Assembly: GCA_947630925.1 (NCBI GenBank)
Contig: CANRJM010000015.1
Location: forward strand, 1 to 47,066
Length of the DNA: 47,066 nucleotides
Origin: an uncultured Lachnospiraceae bacterium
GTDB taxonomy: Bacteria; Bacillota; Clostridia; Lachnospirales; Lachnospiraceae
Reading direction: 5' to 3'
The first letter of the stretch is position 1, and each line of letters begins with the position of its first letter. A program made the translations under genes and the position numbers. The notes below the pieces were generated by a model. The model had not been told where the DNA came from. It was given only the letters and a program-made list of their open reading frames with translations, and searched no databases. Of this stretch, positions 19,301-28,317 are shown in pieces.

Positions 19301-20324
19301 TTTTTGTCAGAAAACGAAAATCCTTTGGATTTCCTGTCTCCGTTGCCATCTTCGGTATCAGTTTTGCACGCACATTGTCTAATGCTTCCCTTGCCGCACG
19401 GTAATTTCCCTTTGTATCGTTTTCCTTGTCATACGCCGCCTGTGCTGCAGGAATCGCTGCTTTGACTGCTGCCAGAGAGTTCTCCTCATAATCCTCTGCA
19501 GAAAATGCATTTGCAGCGTCAATTGACGATTTCAAGCCGTTACGCGCTGCTATTCTTTCCTTCTCTGCCTTTTCCTGTGCTTCCTTCTCTGCTTCGCCCA
19601 GTTCTTCATCTGAAATATCCGTATTGTCCTGTTCCTTTGATTCCAGCGTAACGGAATTTGGATCAAACCCTTCCGTAAGGGTAACTTTGCCGTCCCCGTC
19701 CGGCTTTGATACGGAAACAGACTTGCCGGAAGTTTTAAATACGATTCCGATAATATACCCGTCAACATCGGTAGTCATGCGTCTCATAACGATGCCCAGT
19801 TCATCAAGGCTTGCCGCTTTAGTTGTATTACATTCCGGAAAAACATAGATACCTGTTCCTGCAGCGCCTGCACCGGTACCCTGCTTTTCTGTACGATACC
19901 CATTGTGCAGTTTATAATTTGTATTGGTAGACGTCGTACACTTCACGCCAACCAGTTCCTTATTTGAATAATTTCCTGAAACAATATTTCCACCACTGAT
20001 CTTCAGTCTGGAATACGGCGAACACTTTGTGATCTGAACATAAACGTTTACGCTCTTTACTATCATGTCATCCGCCTCAATACCTGTCGCCTCATGAATC
20101 TCATTACCTGTAATCCGCTGTAATAACTCATGACCGCCGTTCTGGTCACTTGGAATGGTAACTTCCTCTTCCGGCAGAGCAATGCTTGTTATCGTATAGT
20201 CTGCATCATCTATTGTTGCCGCTGCGGAGGCCTTTTTTGATACCTCCGGCCACGTTACCGAGGTCAATCCCATCGCTAACGTTAAAATAAATACAAAAAT
20301 CTTTTCCATCGTTCTACGTTTCAA
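16377..20324 (-). CDS. Secreted GH5 endoglucanase-like enzyme with Big_2 and Lys-rich Fn3 domains
   Basis: 1315 residues from a TTG start at 20324, chosen because AAGGAGAG sits 7 nt upstream and it yields a basic n-region (KRRTMEK) before the hydrophobic signal peptide ending near KKASA. In order: an N-terminal beta-rich module, possibly carbohydrate-binding (about 40-220); a charged helical segment; a GH5 catalytic domain (about 330-710) with acid/base Glu492 in SMNEV and nucleophile Glu615 in YIGEYG; two Big_2-type repeats; a beta-rich spacer; a third Ig-like repeat; a Pro/Thr/Gly linker; and a C-terminal fibronectin III-like domain with about 37 Lys in about 98 residues. It likely degrades beta-glucan or mannan outside the cell. 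No LPXTG motif is present; the basic domain may bind wall polymers (inference). Confidence 0.88.
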   Translation of the reverse strand: MKRRTMEKIFVFILTLAMGLTSVTWPEVSKKASAAATIDDADYTITSIALPEEEVTIPSDQNGGHELLQRITGNEIHEATGIEADDMIVKSVNVYVQITKCSPYSRLKISGGNIVSGNYSNKELVGVKCTTSTNTNYKLHNGYRTEKQGTGAGAAGTGIYVFPECNTTKAASLDELGIVMRRMTTDVDGYIIGIVFKTSGKSVSVSKPDGDGKVTLTEGFDPNSVTLESKEQDNTDISDEELGEAEKEAQEKAEKERIAARNGLKSSIDAANAFSAEDYEENSLAAVKAAIPAAQAAYDKENDTKGNYRAAREALDNVRAKLIPKMATETGNPKDFRFLTKKEVVKEMGAGINLGNTMDGGTYPDPSETSWQAYKTTKAYIKALHDAGYNTVRVPVTWGSFIHEDYSINQAWINRVQEIVDYCVDQDMYCIINIHHDGIANHDERGDNPGAWLNTAADDIESVYAKFAGTWKTIAGHFKDYDEHLIFESMNEVTDAHNVGSGHVAEKNEDADVLQNLNQIFINTVRATGSNNTKRWLAITGRFATTNGITAMPEDALADDGDVDTTRLMFSVHIYKNNSAVRWTYNNLKEWQSSLSSSAKAVKALDANMPLYIGEYGVRTQAQQGSATGYNNAERALNYEACADMCDLYGAVPIVWDQGTGNYLTVEKETGLFTDWDRPDLKPVYDDVVYGTIRGTYNPRTAEGEAGPRMIAIYKSYGHSDENDNGISVDPEIHPITDITLDEERVQMKAGEHKTLTASVAPEDTNDVLLWSTDDDAIVTVSQGHLHAKGIGVTYVHAYSQSRSVTKDIKVVVSPSGNETATAIQTEKAYYQLELGSQTTIQTTLTPANSKDAVSYTSSHPEVATVNSSGVVTAESVGNTYIIVSAASGVSTIVNISVIGTGNYIDIALHTIMGNVTDKGQSIRLQEDGQYTLTYDIANDLSDAGKAAGITELKDITSVYIRDLNTLKPLVKSAQIRYDKIVVNDTELTITNHDFKEAVKASGQFDTNDPINAWDGSVVEEVTTNASDHTASFVGIDHPTKISVTFTIQNLQFHPTSEKQKEAKSMAAVGGNKIKLSGIGETADLSVTLTPAETDSYVTFYSTDSSVAAVDNAAKGVDENGNVSVTVTGLSEGVATVTAITENGLKVFFAVGAGNVDVPDPTDPTPDGLDGSTPEATPAPGGNATPAPGDSKTPVSEGPKATSGPDRNKTPVPGSHSIKAKKVTLKKVKSTKKKTILVRWKKVSGVTGYEIQISANKKFKKGIKKYIVKKAKTTKKTIKKLKSKKKYYVRVRAYKKVSGGKDTGKWSKVKKVKVK

Positions 20325-20509
20325 TTTTTCTCTCCTTTTCTTACTTTGCAAATGCCTAAGCAATTGCAAATACTTTTTCCACTTTCATTTTTAATTTTAA
20401 CATATAATCGGGATAAATGAAACTCCTCTTCTGCATCCAACCATCCAGTGTGCCGGGATTGTCAACGTTTCTATAAACATTTATGTATTGCTGTGTATGT
20501 TTATGTTTC

Positions 20510-20538
20510 TTGACTTATTGTGTCTTGTTGCGTAAAAT
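20510..20538 (+). promoter_or_regulatory. Sigma-A promoter for the PHP phosphatase gene
   Basis: TTGACT (20510-20515) and TAAAAT (20533-20538) are separated by 17 nt. Start near 20545. An inverted repeat (GTACCAA 20545-20551 and TTGGTAC 20584-20590) begins exactly there and may be an operator or leader hairpin. Confidence 0.7.
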
Positions 20539-20646
20539 AATCTGGTACCAACTGACAACGGAACCAAATACGATTAAGATCGCTTGGTACAGTTGTTTAG
20601 CGCTGGTCATACAAACTAAAAACCACATTTAGAAATGAGGAAAATG

Positions 20647-21405
20647 ATGTACGCAAATTATCATACGCATACCGCCAGGTGTCAGCATGCAAGCGGTCAA
20701 GACAGAGAATATATCGAAGCCGCTATAGAAGCAGGCATTCAAATTTTAGGGTTTTCGGATCATTGTCCATGGATTTTTCCGGACGGCTATATTTCTTCCA
20801 TCCGCATGGCTCCAACAGAGGTCGAGAACTACGTTTTCTCGTTGGAAACCCTCCGAAAGGAATATGAAAAAGACATCCAACTATTGATTGGATTGGAAGC
20901 GGAATATCTCCCTTCCCTCATGGAAGCACAGGAACAGCTTCTGGAAGATTTGCCTTTGGATTATATGATACTGGGACAACATTTTCTGGATGCCGAAAAC
21001 AAAAGCACTTTTACCGGAACGCCGGGCAATGATGAATCCACGCTGAAAACCTATGTGGATATGGTCATTGAAGCAATAGAAACCGGAAAGTACCTATACG
21101 TGGCGCATCCTGATCTCATCCATTATACCGGTTCTGATGCGATTTATGAAAAGCATATGCTGCGTCTCTGCCAATATCTTAAATCCAAAAATGTTCCGCT
21201 AGAAATCAATATGCTTGGAGCGTTCCAGGGACGTCATTACCCTTCAGATAAGTTTCTGCGTATTGTCCAAAAAGCAGGAAATACTTGCATTATCGGAATA
21301 GACGCCCATGCCCCGGAACAGCTTCTTAACAAAGAAGGCGAAATCATTTGCAAAAAAATAACAGACCAATACCAGCTCACATTATGCGAACCGCCATTGG
21401 CCTGA
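20647..21405 (+). CDS. PHP-domain histidinol-phosphatase-like hydrolase
   Basis: 252 residues from the ATG at 20647; GAGG lies 6 nt upstream, so the ATG at 20635, which overlaps that site, is unlikely. PHP-family metal-binding motifs are clear: NYHTHTARC near the start, FSDHCPW, a Glu in GLEAEYLP, VAHPDL, and GIDAHAPEQL near the end. The HisJ-type arrangement suggests histidinol-phosphate phosphatase in histidine synthesis, but no his genes are nearby and related PHP proteins hydrolyse other phosphoesters. It ends 43 nt from the convergent ftsH fusion gene. Confidence 0.85.
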   Translation: MYANYHTHTARCQHASGQDREYIEAAIEAGIQILGFSDHCPWIFPDGYISSIRMAPTEVENYVFSLETLRKEYEKDIQLLIGLEAEYLPSLMEAQEQLLEDLPLDYMILGQHFLDAENKSTFTGTPGNDESTLKTYVDMVIEAIETGKYLYVAHPDLIHYTGSDAIYEKHMLRLCQYLKSKNVPLEINMLGAFQGRHYPSDKFLRIVQKAGNTCIIGIDAHAPEQLLNKEGEIICKKITDQYQLTLCEPPLA

Positions 21406-21448
21406 ACGCGGCGCAGCAGGGATCCTGCCATAGTACAAGGTTTTCTCT

Positions 21449-24142
21449 TTATGCTTCCTCGTTTGCCGTCATGAACTTTTCAATAATCTTTACGATTCCG
21501 TCTTCATCATTGCTGTCTGTAATATAATCTGCCGCCTCTTTTACCGCTTCTTGCGCATTTCCCATCGCAACGCCCATTCCGGCGCTCCGAAGCATCGGCA
21601 AATCGTTATAACTGTCGCCAACGCAAATAACTTTGTCTTTCTTTAAATCCAGATGCTTCATCAACTTTTCTACGGCGACGCCTTTGTCAACAAATTTCGG
21701 AAGCAGTTCCACATAGTACGGATCCGAACGGAACACATTTAACGTACCGCCAAATTTTTCCTGCATCCGCTGCTCTACCTCTTTCATATATTCCGGATCC
21801 CCTGTTAACAAAAATTTGTTTATTGGGAAGTTTACTGCTTTTACAAAATCATCTGCCTCACGGATGGAAATATCGCACGCTTTAGCGTCTGCTTCAATAT
21901 AGCGATCTAACCCGTTTCCGGAAACCAATTCTTTCTGCGGATCATTGTATACTAAAATTCCGACGTTTGCATCTTTTGCCGCCTGATATACAGCCGGAAT
22001 CATATTCACAGGAACCGTCTGATTGTAGATACATTCTCCCGTCTTACAATTCACAACAGTAGTACCATTGCAGGCAATGACATAGCCGCCAAATTCCTCC
22101 AGATGGATATTGGCCGCTGTTCGGCGAATCCCCGCAACAGAACGCCCGGATGCAATCGCTACAATCTTACCACGCTTTTGCGCTGCAATAATCGCATCTC
22201 TGGTCGCATCTGACACAACCTTCTGCGACGTTACCAGAGTTCCATCAATATCCAATATCAGAGCATCATAGTTATCCCCTTCCGGAGCCTCAATCCCCTT
22301 TACTTTGCGGAATATCTTCATAAACTCTTTGCCGGTAATCGTCTCATGTTCAATCAAATAGTCAGACAACTCATCAAGCGCCTCTCTGTTTCCGGATAAA
22401 AGTTCCACCGCTTTCTCATAACACTCTTTCAGAATCCTCATAACCTCCTGATCAATCTCTGCCTCTGTTGCATCCCCGCAATTTAGGACAGTACGTCCGT
22501 CCAGATACTTGCTTTCCACCGACTCCAATCCAATGAGTCCAAACTTCTCCGACATACCATACTGCGTTACCATAGAACGGGCTAAAGATGTTGCTTTCTC
22601 AATATCATTGGAAGCGCCTGTCGTAATAGAGCCAAAAACCAATTCTTCTGCTGCCCTTCCGCCAAAAAGCGTTACAATCCGTGTCAGGATTTCTTCCTTA
22701 CTCATCAGGAATTTTTCTTCCTCCGGTACCTGCATGACATAACCAAGCGACCCCATCGTCCGCGGAACAATCGTAATCTTCTGTACCGGTTCTGCATTCT
22801 TCTGCAACGCAGTGACTAAAGCGTGACCGACCTCATGATAGGCTACAATACGCTTTTCCTCCTTGCCCAAAATCCGGTCTTTCTTCTCTTTTCCTGCGAT
22901 TACCACTTCAACCGCCTCAAAAAGATCCCTCTGGTTGACGGCGCGTCTTCCGCTGCGGACTGCCATAATTGCCGCTTCATTGATCATATTTGCAAGATCA
23001 GCACCTACTGCGCCGCTTGTCGCCAATGCAATCGCATCAAAATCAACCGATTCATCCATCAGGACGTCCTTGGCATGCACCTTTAAAATATCAACACGGC
23101 CTTTTAAATCCGGCTTTTCTACAATAATCCTGCGGTCAAACCGTCCCGGGCGAAGCAATGCATGATCTAACACCTCCGGACGGTTTGTTGCGCCCAAAAT
23201 AACTAATCCCTTGGAACTGTCAAAACCATCCATTTCGGACAAAAGCTGATTTAATGTCTGTTCTCTTTCATCATTCCCGCCGCCATACCGACTGTCTCTG
23301 CTTTTACCAATGGCGTCAATCTCATCAATGAAAATAATGCACGGAGCCATCTGTTGTGCCTGCTTAAACAAATCACGCACACGGGAAGCTCCCACGCCTA
23401 CAAACATCTCCACAAAATCCGAACCGGACAGCGAAAAGAACGGAACACCAGCCTCGCCTGCAACCGCCTTTGCCAATAACGTTTTACCGGTTCCCGGAGG
23501 TCCTACTAACAATGCACCCTTTGGCAGTCTGGCGCCAATTGCAGTATATCTCTGTGGATTATGCAGAAAATCTACCAGCTCATTCAGAGAATCCATCGCC
23601 TCCTCCTGGCCGGCTACATCTTTAAAAAGAACTCCTGTCTCTTTTTGCACATACATCTTCGCCGTACTCTTACCAACGCCCATTACGCCGCCGGAGCTCT
23701 TTGACATAGTACGAAATACAAAAAACAATCCGCCCCAAAGCAATAAAATTGGCAGCAATGTAGTCAACAGCATATATCCAATGCCGGAACCGCTGTCAGA
23801 TGTATCTCTGGAAAATTCCACATTTGCGGCTTCCAGACGTTCTACCAATTGGGTATCCATTGTAATCAGACCGGTATGGTACTTAATCTGATACAAAGAA
23901 TTTTCCTCTGTCATCGGCGTAATTTCCAGTTCATTGGACGTTATTACAACAGATTTCACATTTCCATCCGCCAGCATAGTAAGAAATTCATCATATGTGA
24001 TTTCCTTATTTGTTACGCTCTCTACCCGATTGTTCATAAAGGAAAAAATCAAAAATGTGCCCAATGCCACAATCAAACAGATAATAATTCCAAACCGGCT
24101 GTTCTTTTTGTCTGGTCCCTGTTTTCTTCTATCGTTATCCAA
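21449..24142 (-). CDS. ftsH: FtsH AAA+ metalloprotease fused to a HAD-IIB phosphatase
   Basis: 897 residues in one uninterrupted frame, starting at TTG 24142 with GAGGAGG 7 nt upstream. Residues 1-620 are a complete FtsH: two membrane segments (about 18-36 and 122-142) flanking an outside region, Walker A GPPGTGKT (214-221), IIFIDEIDA, the SRH ([20 protein letters not shown]), and zinc site HEVGH (436-440, Val replacing the usual Ala). From Tyr625 a full Cof-type HAD domain follows: DIDGT with Asp631/Asp633, IASGRS, the conserved Lys region, and [11 protein letters not shown]. FtsH normally ends near 600-650 residues and Cof phosphatases are about 270 residues on their own, so this is a fusion, joined with almost no linker. 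The HAD part should face the cytoplasm as a lid at the C-terminus of the hexamer. Confidence 0.93.
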   Translation of the reverse strand: MDNDRRKQGPDKKNSRFGIIICLIVALGTFLIFSFMNNRVESVTNKEITYDEFLTMLADGNVKSVVITSNELEITPMTEENSLYQIKYHTGLITMDTQLVERLEAANVEFSRDTSDSGSGIGYMLLTTLLPILLLWGGLFFVFRTMSKSSGGVMGVGKSTAKMYVQKETGVLFKDVAGQEEAMDSLNELVDFLHNPQRYTAIGARLPKGALLVGPPGTGKTLLAKAVAGEAGVPFFSLSGSDFVEMFVGVGASRVRDLFKQAQQMAPCIIFIDEIDAIGKSRDSRYGGGNDEREQTLNQLLSEMDGFDSSKGLVILGATNRPEVLDHALLRPGRFDRRIIVEKPDLKGRVDILKVHAKDVLMDESVDFDAIALATSGAVGADLANMINEAAIMAVRSGRRAVNQRDLFEAVEVVIAGKEKKDRILGKEEKRIVAYHEVGHALVTALQKNAEPVQKITIVPRTMGSLGYVMQVPEEEKFLMSKEEILTRIVTLFGGRAAEELVFGSITTGASNDIEKATSLARSMVTQYGMSEKFGLIGLESVESKYLDGRTVLNCGDATEAEIDQEVMRILKECYEKAVELLSGNREALDELSDYLIEHETITGKEFMKIFRKVKGIEAPEGDNYDALILDIDGTLVTSQKVVSDATRDAIIAAQKRGKIVAIASGRSVAGIRRTAANIHLEEFGGYVIACNGTTVVNCKTGECIYNQTVPVNMIPAVYQAAKDANVGILVYNDPQKELVSGNGLDRYIEADAKACDISIREADDFVKAVNFPINKFLLTGDPEYMKEVEQRMQEKFGGTLNVFRSDPYYVELLPKFVDKGVAVEKLMKHLDLKKDKVICVGDSYNDLPMLRSAGMGVAMGNAQEAVKEAADYITDSNDEDGIVKIIEKFMTANEEA

Positions 24143-24208
24143 ACTTCGACCTCCTCATTATATATTCATAGCCAAATACTTCTTTCAGAATCTATTTCAA
24201 CACCTAAG

Positions 24209-24237
24209 AGTATAAATCTAAGTGAACAAAAAAGCAA
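24209..24237 (-). promoter_or_regulatory. Sigma-A promoter for the ftsH fusion gene
   Basis: Minus strand TTGCTT (24232-24237) and TATACT (24209-24214) with a 17-nt spacer. The start near 24202 gives a leader of about 60 nt. The 344-nt gap 24143-24486 holds only this and the divergent pyrG promoter; no other gene was seen. Confidence 0.7.
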
Positions 24238-24394
24238 CATGGGGAATCAAGAAGAATTTGTGAATTTTTGTATCAGATGCATACGGATAATACATTTCCC
24301 ATTCTTAATAGAAGTTATCCATTCTTTTCCTGCTTTTACCAATCTGTTGAAAATAAAATTTTTTTTAAATCTTTTTAAAATCTGCAAAAAAACA

Positions 24395-24424
24395 TTGAAC
24401 TATACAGCTTACATAAGGTATAAT
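24395..24424 (+). promoter_or_regulatory. Sigma-A promoter for pyrG
   Basis: TTGAAC (24395-24400) and TATAAT (24419-24424) with an 18-nt spacer. The start falls near 24431, leaving about 55 nt of leader. No hairpin-plus-T-run attenuator of the kind known upstream of some pyrG genes is visible in this leader. Confidence 0.75.
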
Positions 24425-24486
24425 AATAAAATATTGATTTTGATTAGAAAGACTTCATTTGAGCTATATACAAGGAGGATGAAAAA

Positions 24487-26094
24487 ATGGCTGTTAAGTA
24501 CGTATTTGTTACCGGCGGAGTAGTCTCTGGCCTGGGCAAGGGAATTACCGCCGCTTCCCTTGGGCGATTATTAAAAATGCGCGGTTACAGCGTAACCATG
24601 CAGAAATTTGACCCTTATATTAACATCGATCCGGGAACCATGAATCCGGTACAGCATGGGGAAGTATTTGTTACCGACGACGGCGCGGAAACGGATTTGG
24701 ATCTTGGGCATTATGAACGTTTTATTGACGAATGCCTGACGAAACAGTCCAATGTAACCACCGGAAAAGTATATTGGTCTGTTCTGTCCAAGGAACGACG
24801 CGGCGATTTTGGCGGTGGCACCGTTCAGGTCATCCCCCATATTACCAATGAAATCAAAAGCAGATTTTACCGCAATGACGGCTGCAAAAATACACAGATT
24901 GCAATTATCGAAGTCGGCGGCACAGTCGGCGATATCGAGAGCCAGCCTTTCTTTGAATCCATCCGTCAGTTTCAGCATGATGTTGGACATAATAACGCTA
25001 TTTTAATCCACGTTACTCTGATTCCTTATCTAAAGGCTTCCGGCGAAATGAAAACAAAACCGACACAGGCCAGCGTCAAAGAACTGCAGGGTATGGGCAT
25101 CCAGCCGGATATTATTGTATGCCGTACGGAACGGCCTTTAGAAGATGGCATCAAAGACAAAATTGCTTTGTTCTGCAATGTTCCAAACAAATGCGTTATG
25201 CAGAATTTAGATGTAGAAACGCTGTATGAAGCTCCTCTTGCAATGGAAAAAGAACATCTGGCCGATGTGGTATGCGAATGTCTGCATCTGGATTGTCCAA
25301 AGCCTGATATGAAAGAATGGCAGACTATGGTAAATACTCTGAAAAACCTTCAAAAAGACGTTACCGTTGCATTAGTCGGAAAATATACCACACTGCATGA
25401 TGCGTATATCAGCGTAGTAGAATCATTAAAACATGGCGGACTTGCCCATAAAAGCAATGTCAATATTAACTGGGTGCCGTCCGAAGATATCAACGACGGC
25501 AATGCCGAAGATATTTTAGGAAATGTAAGCGGTATTATTGTTCCGGGAGGTTTCGGCGACCGCGGTACGGATGGTATGATTTCCGCCATCAAATATGCCC
25601 GTGAAAATAATATTCCGTATTTAGGGCTTTGTCTTGGCATGCAGCTTGCTATTGTCGAATTTGCAAGGCATGTCTGCGGGTTCCACGATGCGCACAGCAT
25701 TGAACTTGATCCGCAGACAACCCATCCCGTAATTCATTTGATGGCAGACCAGGACGGCGTAGAAGATATCGGCGGCACGTTACGCCTTGGCTCGTATCCG
25801 TGTGTATTGGACAAGAATTCTCTGGCATACAGGCTCTATGGCAAAGAGAATATTTCTGAGAGACATCGCCACCGCTATGAAGTGAATAACTATTACCGTG
25901 ACGATTTAGAGAAAAACGGCATGAAACTGTCAGGGCTTTCTCCAGATGGCCGTATTATAGAAATGTGCGAGATTCCTTCGCATCCTTGGTTTATAGCGAC
26001 ACAGGCGCATCCGGAATTTAATTCAAGGCCAAACAGACCGCATCCGCTATTCAAAGGATTTATTGGCGCCGCTCTGGAATTTCAGGAAAAATAA
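24487..26094 (+). CDS. pyrG: CTP synthase
   Basis: 535 residues, the standard length. It converts UTP to CTP with glutamine and ATP. The synthetase domain begins [23 protein letters not shown] and includes [16 protein letters not shown] and [23 protein letters not shown]. The C-terminal class I glutaminase has the [13 protein letters not shown] nucleophile elbow and a C-terminal HPEF. AAGGAGG precedes the ATG. Convergent with the deacetylase gene, only 42 nt apart, and no clear terminator lies between them. Confidence 0.98.
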   Translation: MAVKYVFVTGGVVSGLGKGITAASLGRLLKMRGYSVTMQKFDPYINIDPGTMNPVQHGEVFVTDDGAETDLDLGHYERFIDECLTKQSNVTTGKVYWSVLSKERRGDFGGGTVQVIPHITNEIKSRFYRNDGCKNTQIAIIEVGGTVGDIESQPFFESIRQFQHDVGHNNAILIHVTLIPYLKASGEMKTKPTQASVKELQGMGIQPDIIVCRTERPLEDGIKDKIALFCNVPNKCVMQNLDVETLYEAPLAMEKEHLADVVCECLHLDCPKPDMKEWQTMVNTLKNLQKDVTVALVGKYTTLHDAYISVVESLKHGGLAHKSNVNINWVPSEDINDGNAEDILGNVSGIIVPGGFGDRGTDGMISAIKYARENNIPYLGLCLGMQLAIVEFARHVCGFHDAHSIELDPQTTHPVIHLMADQDGVEDIGGTLRLGSYPCVLDKNSLAYRLYGKENISERHRHRYEVNNYYRDDLEKNGMKLSGLSPDGRIIEMCEIPSHPWFIATQAHPEFNSRPNRPHPLFKGFIGAALEFQEK

Positions 26095-26136
26095 ACAGAC
26101 ATTGGCGCGGCCAGCAGACAGTCTCATATTTTGAAA

Positions 26137-26811
26137 CTATAATAAACATTCTGCATTCGTCCCGTAAAAAATGTCGCTCCTTCCGGCAAGCATATGGCAT
26201 AACCTTTCCATGCGGTCCCAGTTTTGATTGATATCAAATTCATAACTGTGTCCCCAGACAGAGAAAAGGAGAGGATGGCCTTTCTCCGCTTCTATTGACA
26301 AAAACTGTTCTGCCAGTTCAAACAACCTGTCATCATCATGATGACAGGTTGTTTCCAATAAAAGCGGATTGCGGGGCAGCTCAAAACTATGGGTGCTGCC
26401 AACCGTCCGTCCATAGCGTATTCCGATTTTTTTCAGATACGCTATCGTATTGTTATCATAACACCCATATGCATATGCCATGCCGACAGGATATTTCCCA
26501 TAGAGACGCTCGATATTTTTTGCATCTGTTAAAAATTCCCGTTCTAACTTTGTTTCTGTCATATTCTCTGCCGCAGTATGCGTCAGACCGTGCACCGCAA
26601 TTTCATGTCCCCTGTAAAGCTCTTTCAAGCCTTCCTGATTCATGCGGCATACCGGCATGCCTTCAACCGTAAACCGGCTCTCTTCTGACTGGAGACCTGT
26701 ATTCAGATTGAAGGTAGCTTTCATGCCATAACGATTAAACAGCCGGACCAATCTTCTATCCTGCGTAACACCGTCATCATAACTGAAAGTTACCGCTTTT
26801 TGATAATTCAT
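26137..26811 (-). CDS. Polysaccharide deacetylase family protein
   Basis: 224 residues with a NodB-homology fold. Motif 1 is TFSYDDGVTQD (metal Asp pair) and motif 2 is HGLTHTAAE (metal His pair with H-x3-H spacing). No signal peptide is visible, so the enzyme may be cytoplasmic and act on soluble sugars or be a member without a classical export signal. The phrase ETTCHHDDDRLFELAEQFL near residue 160 is common in this Clostridia subfamily. It is the downstream partner of pgi (8-nt gap), so is probably co-transcribed with it. Confidence 0.82.
   Translation of the reverse strand: MNYQKAVTFSYDDGVTQDRRLVRLFNRYGMKATFNLNTGLQSEESRFTVEGMPVCRMNQEGLKELYRGHEIAVHGLTHTAAENMTETKLEREFLTDAKNIERLYGKYPVGMAYAYGCYDNNTIAYLKKIGIRYGRTVGSTHSFELPRNPLLLETTCHHDDDRLFELAEQFLSIEAEKGHPLLFSVWGHSYEFDINQNWDRMERLCHMLAGRSDIFYGTNAECLL
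26320..26354. repeat. 35-nt intragenic palindrome
   Basis: Arms 26320-26336 and 26338-26354 are exact 17-nt reverse complements around a single base. It sits within the deacetylase coding region over the conserved HHDDD codons, which are themselves palindrome-prone (CAT/GAT). A transcript could form a stable hairpin there; it may be coincidental. Confidence 0.7.
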
Positions 26812-26819
26812 ACTCCTCC

Positions 26820-28181
26820 TCAGACAGTCTCCTGTAATCTCTTCATCAGTTCTTCTCGCTGCCCCTCATATCCCGGCTTTCCAAGAAGCGCAAACATATT
26901 TGACTTATAACTCTCGACACCCGGCTGATTAAACGGATTGACGCCCAGGATATATCCGCTGACGCCGCAGGCAAACTCAAAGAAATAGAATAACTGTCCC
27001 AGTGATAGTTCATCCTGTCCCGGCACCTTAATGGTCAGATTCGGCGCATTTCCGTCCGTATGCGCAAGCTGAGTTCCTTTCATAGCGCTTTTATTAATAT
27101 AATCCAGTGTCTTACCGGATAGATAGTTCAAACCATCCAAATCCACAGCTTCTTCCTGAATGGTAATATCAAGCGACGGATTTTCTAACTCCATAACCGT
27201 TTCAAACAGGATACGGCTTCCATCCTGAATAAACTGTCCCATTGAATGCAAATCTGTTGTCAAATCGACGGATGCCGGAAAAAGTCCTTTCTGATCTTTC
27301 CCCTCACTCTCGCCATAAAGCTGCTTCCACCACTCAGAAACATAATGGAATGCGGGTTCATAATTGCAGAGAATCTCTACGTTTTTTCCCTTTCGGAGAA
27401 GAATATTACGAATTGCGGCATACTGCAGCGCATTATTTTTTGCAAAGTCCCTGTTTAAGCACTCCTCCCGCATCAAAGCAGCGCCCTCCATCAGCTTCGT
27501 AATATCTGCGCCGCTCACCGCAATCGGAAGCAGTCCTACTGCCGTTAATACCGAAAAACGCCCTCCAACGTCATCCGGTACCACAAAGGTTTCGTAGCCT
27601 TCCTCATCTGCAAGCCCTTTTAACGCTCCCTTTGCCCGGTCTGTCGTTGCATAAATTCTCTCTGCCGCGCCTTCCTTGCCGTACTTCTTCTCCAACATTT
27701 TCTTAAAAATACGGAATGCAACGGCAGGCTCCGTCGTTGTTCCCGACTTACTAATCACATTAACGGAAAAATCCCTGTCTCCAATTACCTCCATCAACTG
27801 TCTCAGATAAGTTCCACTCAGATTATTGCCGCAATAGTAAATCTCCGGCGTCTTACGGATTTCCTTTGAAACGGAATTATAGAAACCGTGTCTTAAAAAT
27901 TCAATCGCCGCCCTGGCTCCAAGATAGGACCCTCCAATACCAATGACAAGCAAAACTTCGGAATCAGACTGAATTTTCTTAGCCGCTGCCTGAATACGCC
28001 CAAATTCCTCCTTATCATAATTTACAGGCAGGTCAATCCAACCAAGAAAATCACTACCGGCGCCGCTTTTCGATACCAAAACCTCTTTTGCGTCCTTTGC
28101 GATTTTCTCCATAGCCTGAACTTCTTCATCGGAAATAAATTCCTTTACCAACGAATACTCAAATTTTACCTGATTAGCCAT
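26820..28181 (-). CDS. pgi: Glucose-6-phosphate isomerase
   Basis: 453 residues, the short Gram-positive type. It interconverts glucose-6-phosphate and fructose-6-phosphate in glycolysis. Diagnostic stretches are [51 protein letters not shown] and [14 protein letters not shown]. The gene has its own promoter (28269-28297) and a small GC-rich hairpin (28196-28212) immediately before a GGAATGGAGG ribosome binding site, reminiscent of the leaders before gdpP and the parvulin lipoprotein. Confidence 0.98.
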   Translation of the reverse strand: MANQVKFEYSLVKEFISDEEVQAMEKIAKDAKEVLVSKSGAGSDFLGWIDLPVNYDKEEFGRIQAAAKKIQSDSEVLLVIGIGGSYLGARAAIEFLRHGFYNSVSKEIRKTPEIYYCGNNLSGTYLRQLMEVIGDRDFSVNVISKSGTTTEPAVAFRIFKKMLEKKYGKEGAAERIYATTDRAKGALKGLADEEGYETFVVPDDVGGRFSVLTAVGLLPIAVSGADITKLMEGAALMREECLNRDFAKNNALQYAAIRNILLRKGKNVEILCNYEPAFHYVSEWWKQLYGESEGKDQKGLFPASVDLTTDLHSMGQFIQDGSRILFETVMELENPSLDITIQEEAVDLDGLNYLSGKTLDYINKSAMKGTQLAHTDGNAPNLTIKVPGQDELSLGQLFYFFEFACGVSGYILGVNPFNQPGVESYKSNMFALLGKPGYEGQREELMKRLQETV

Positions 28182-28195
28182 AATTCCTCCATTCC

Positions 28196-28212
28196 GCCGT
28201 ATGGTCTACGGC
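28196..28212 (-). promoter_or_regulatory. Hairpin abutting the pgi ribosome binding site
   Basis: GCCGTA (28196-28201) and TACGGC (28207-28212) pair around 5 nt. In the transcript it is followed directly by GGAATGGAGGAATT and the ATG. The GGAATGGAG string is identical to that following the leader elements of gdpP and the parvulin lipoprotein. Confidence 0.5.
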
Positions 28213-28268
28213 ATTAACATGTATTTTATATTTTAAAGTATATATGTAATCAAAAACAATCCTCGTAT

Positions 28269-28297
28269 ATTCTATACAATTCCCATCTGCAAATCAA
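28269..28297 (-). promoter_or_regulatory. Sigma-A promoter for pgi
   Basis: Minus strand TTGATT (28292-28297) and TAGAAT (28269-28274), 17-nt spacer, about 80 nt of AT-rich leader before the pgi ATG. Confidence 0.65.
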
Positions 28298-28317
28298 GCC
28301 CTGAAACAAATTGTATT

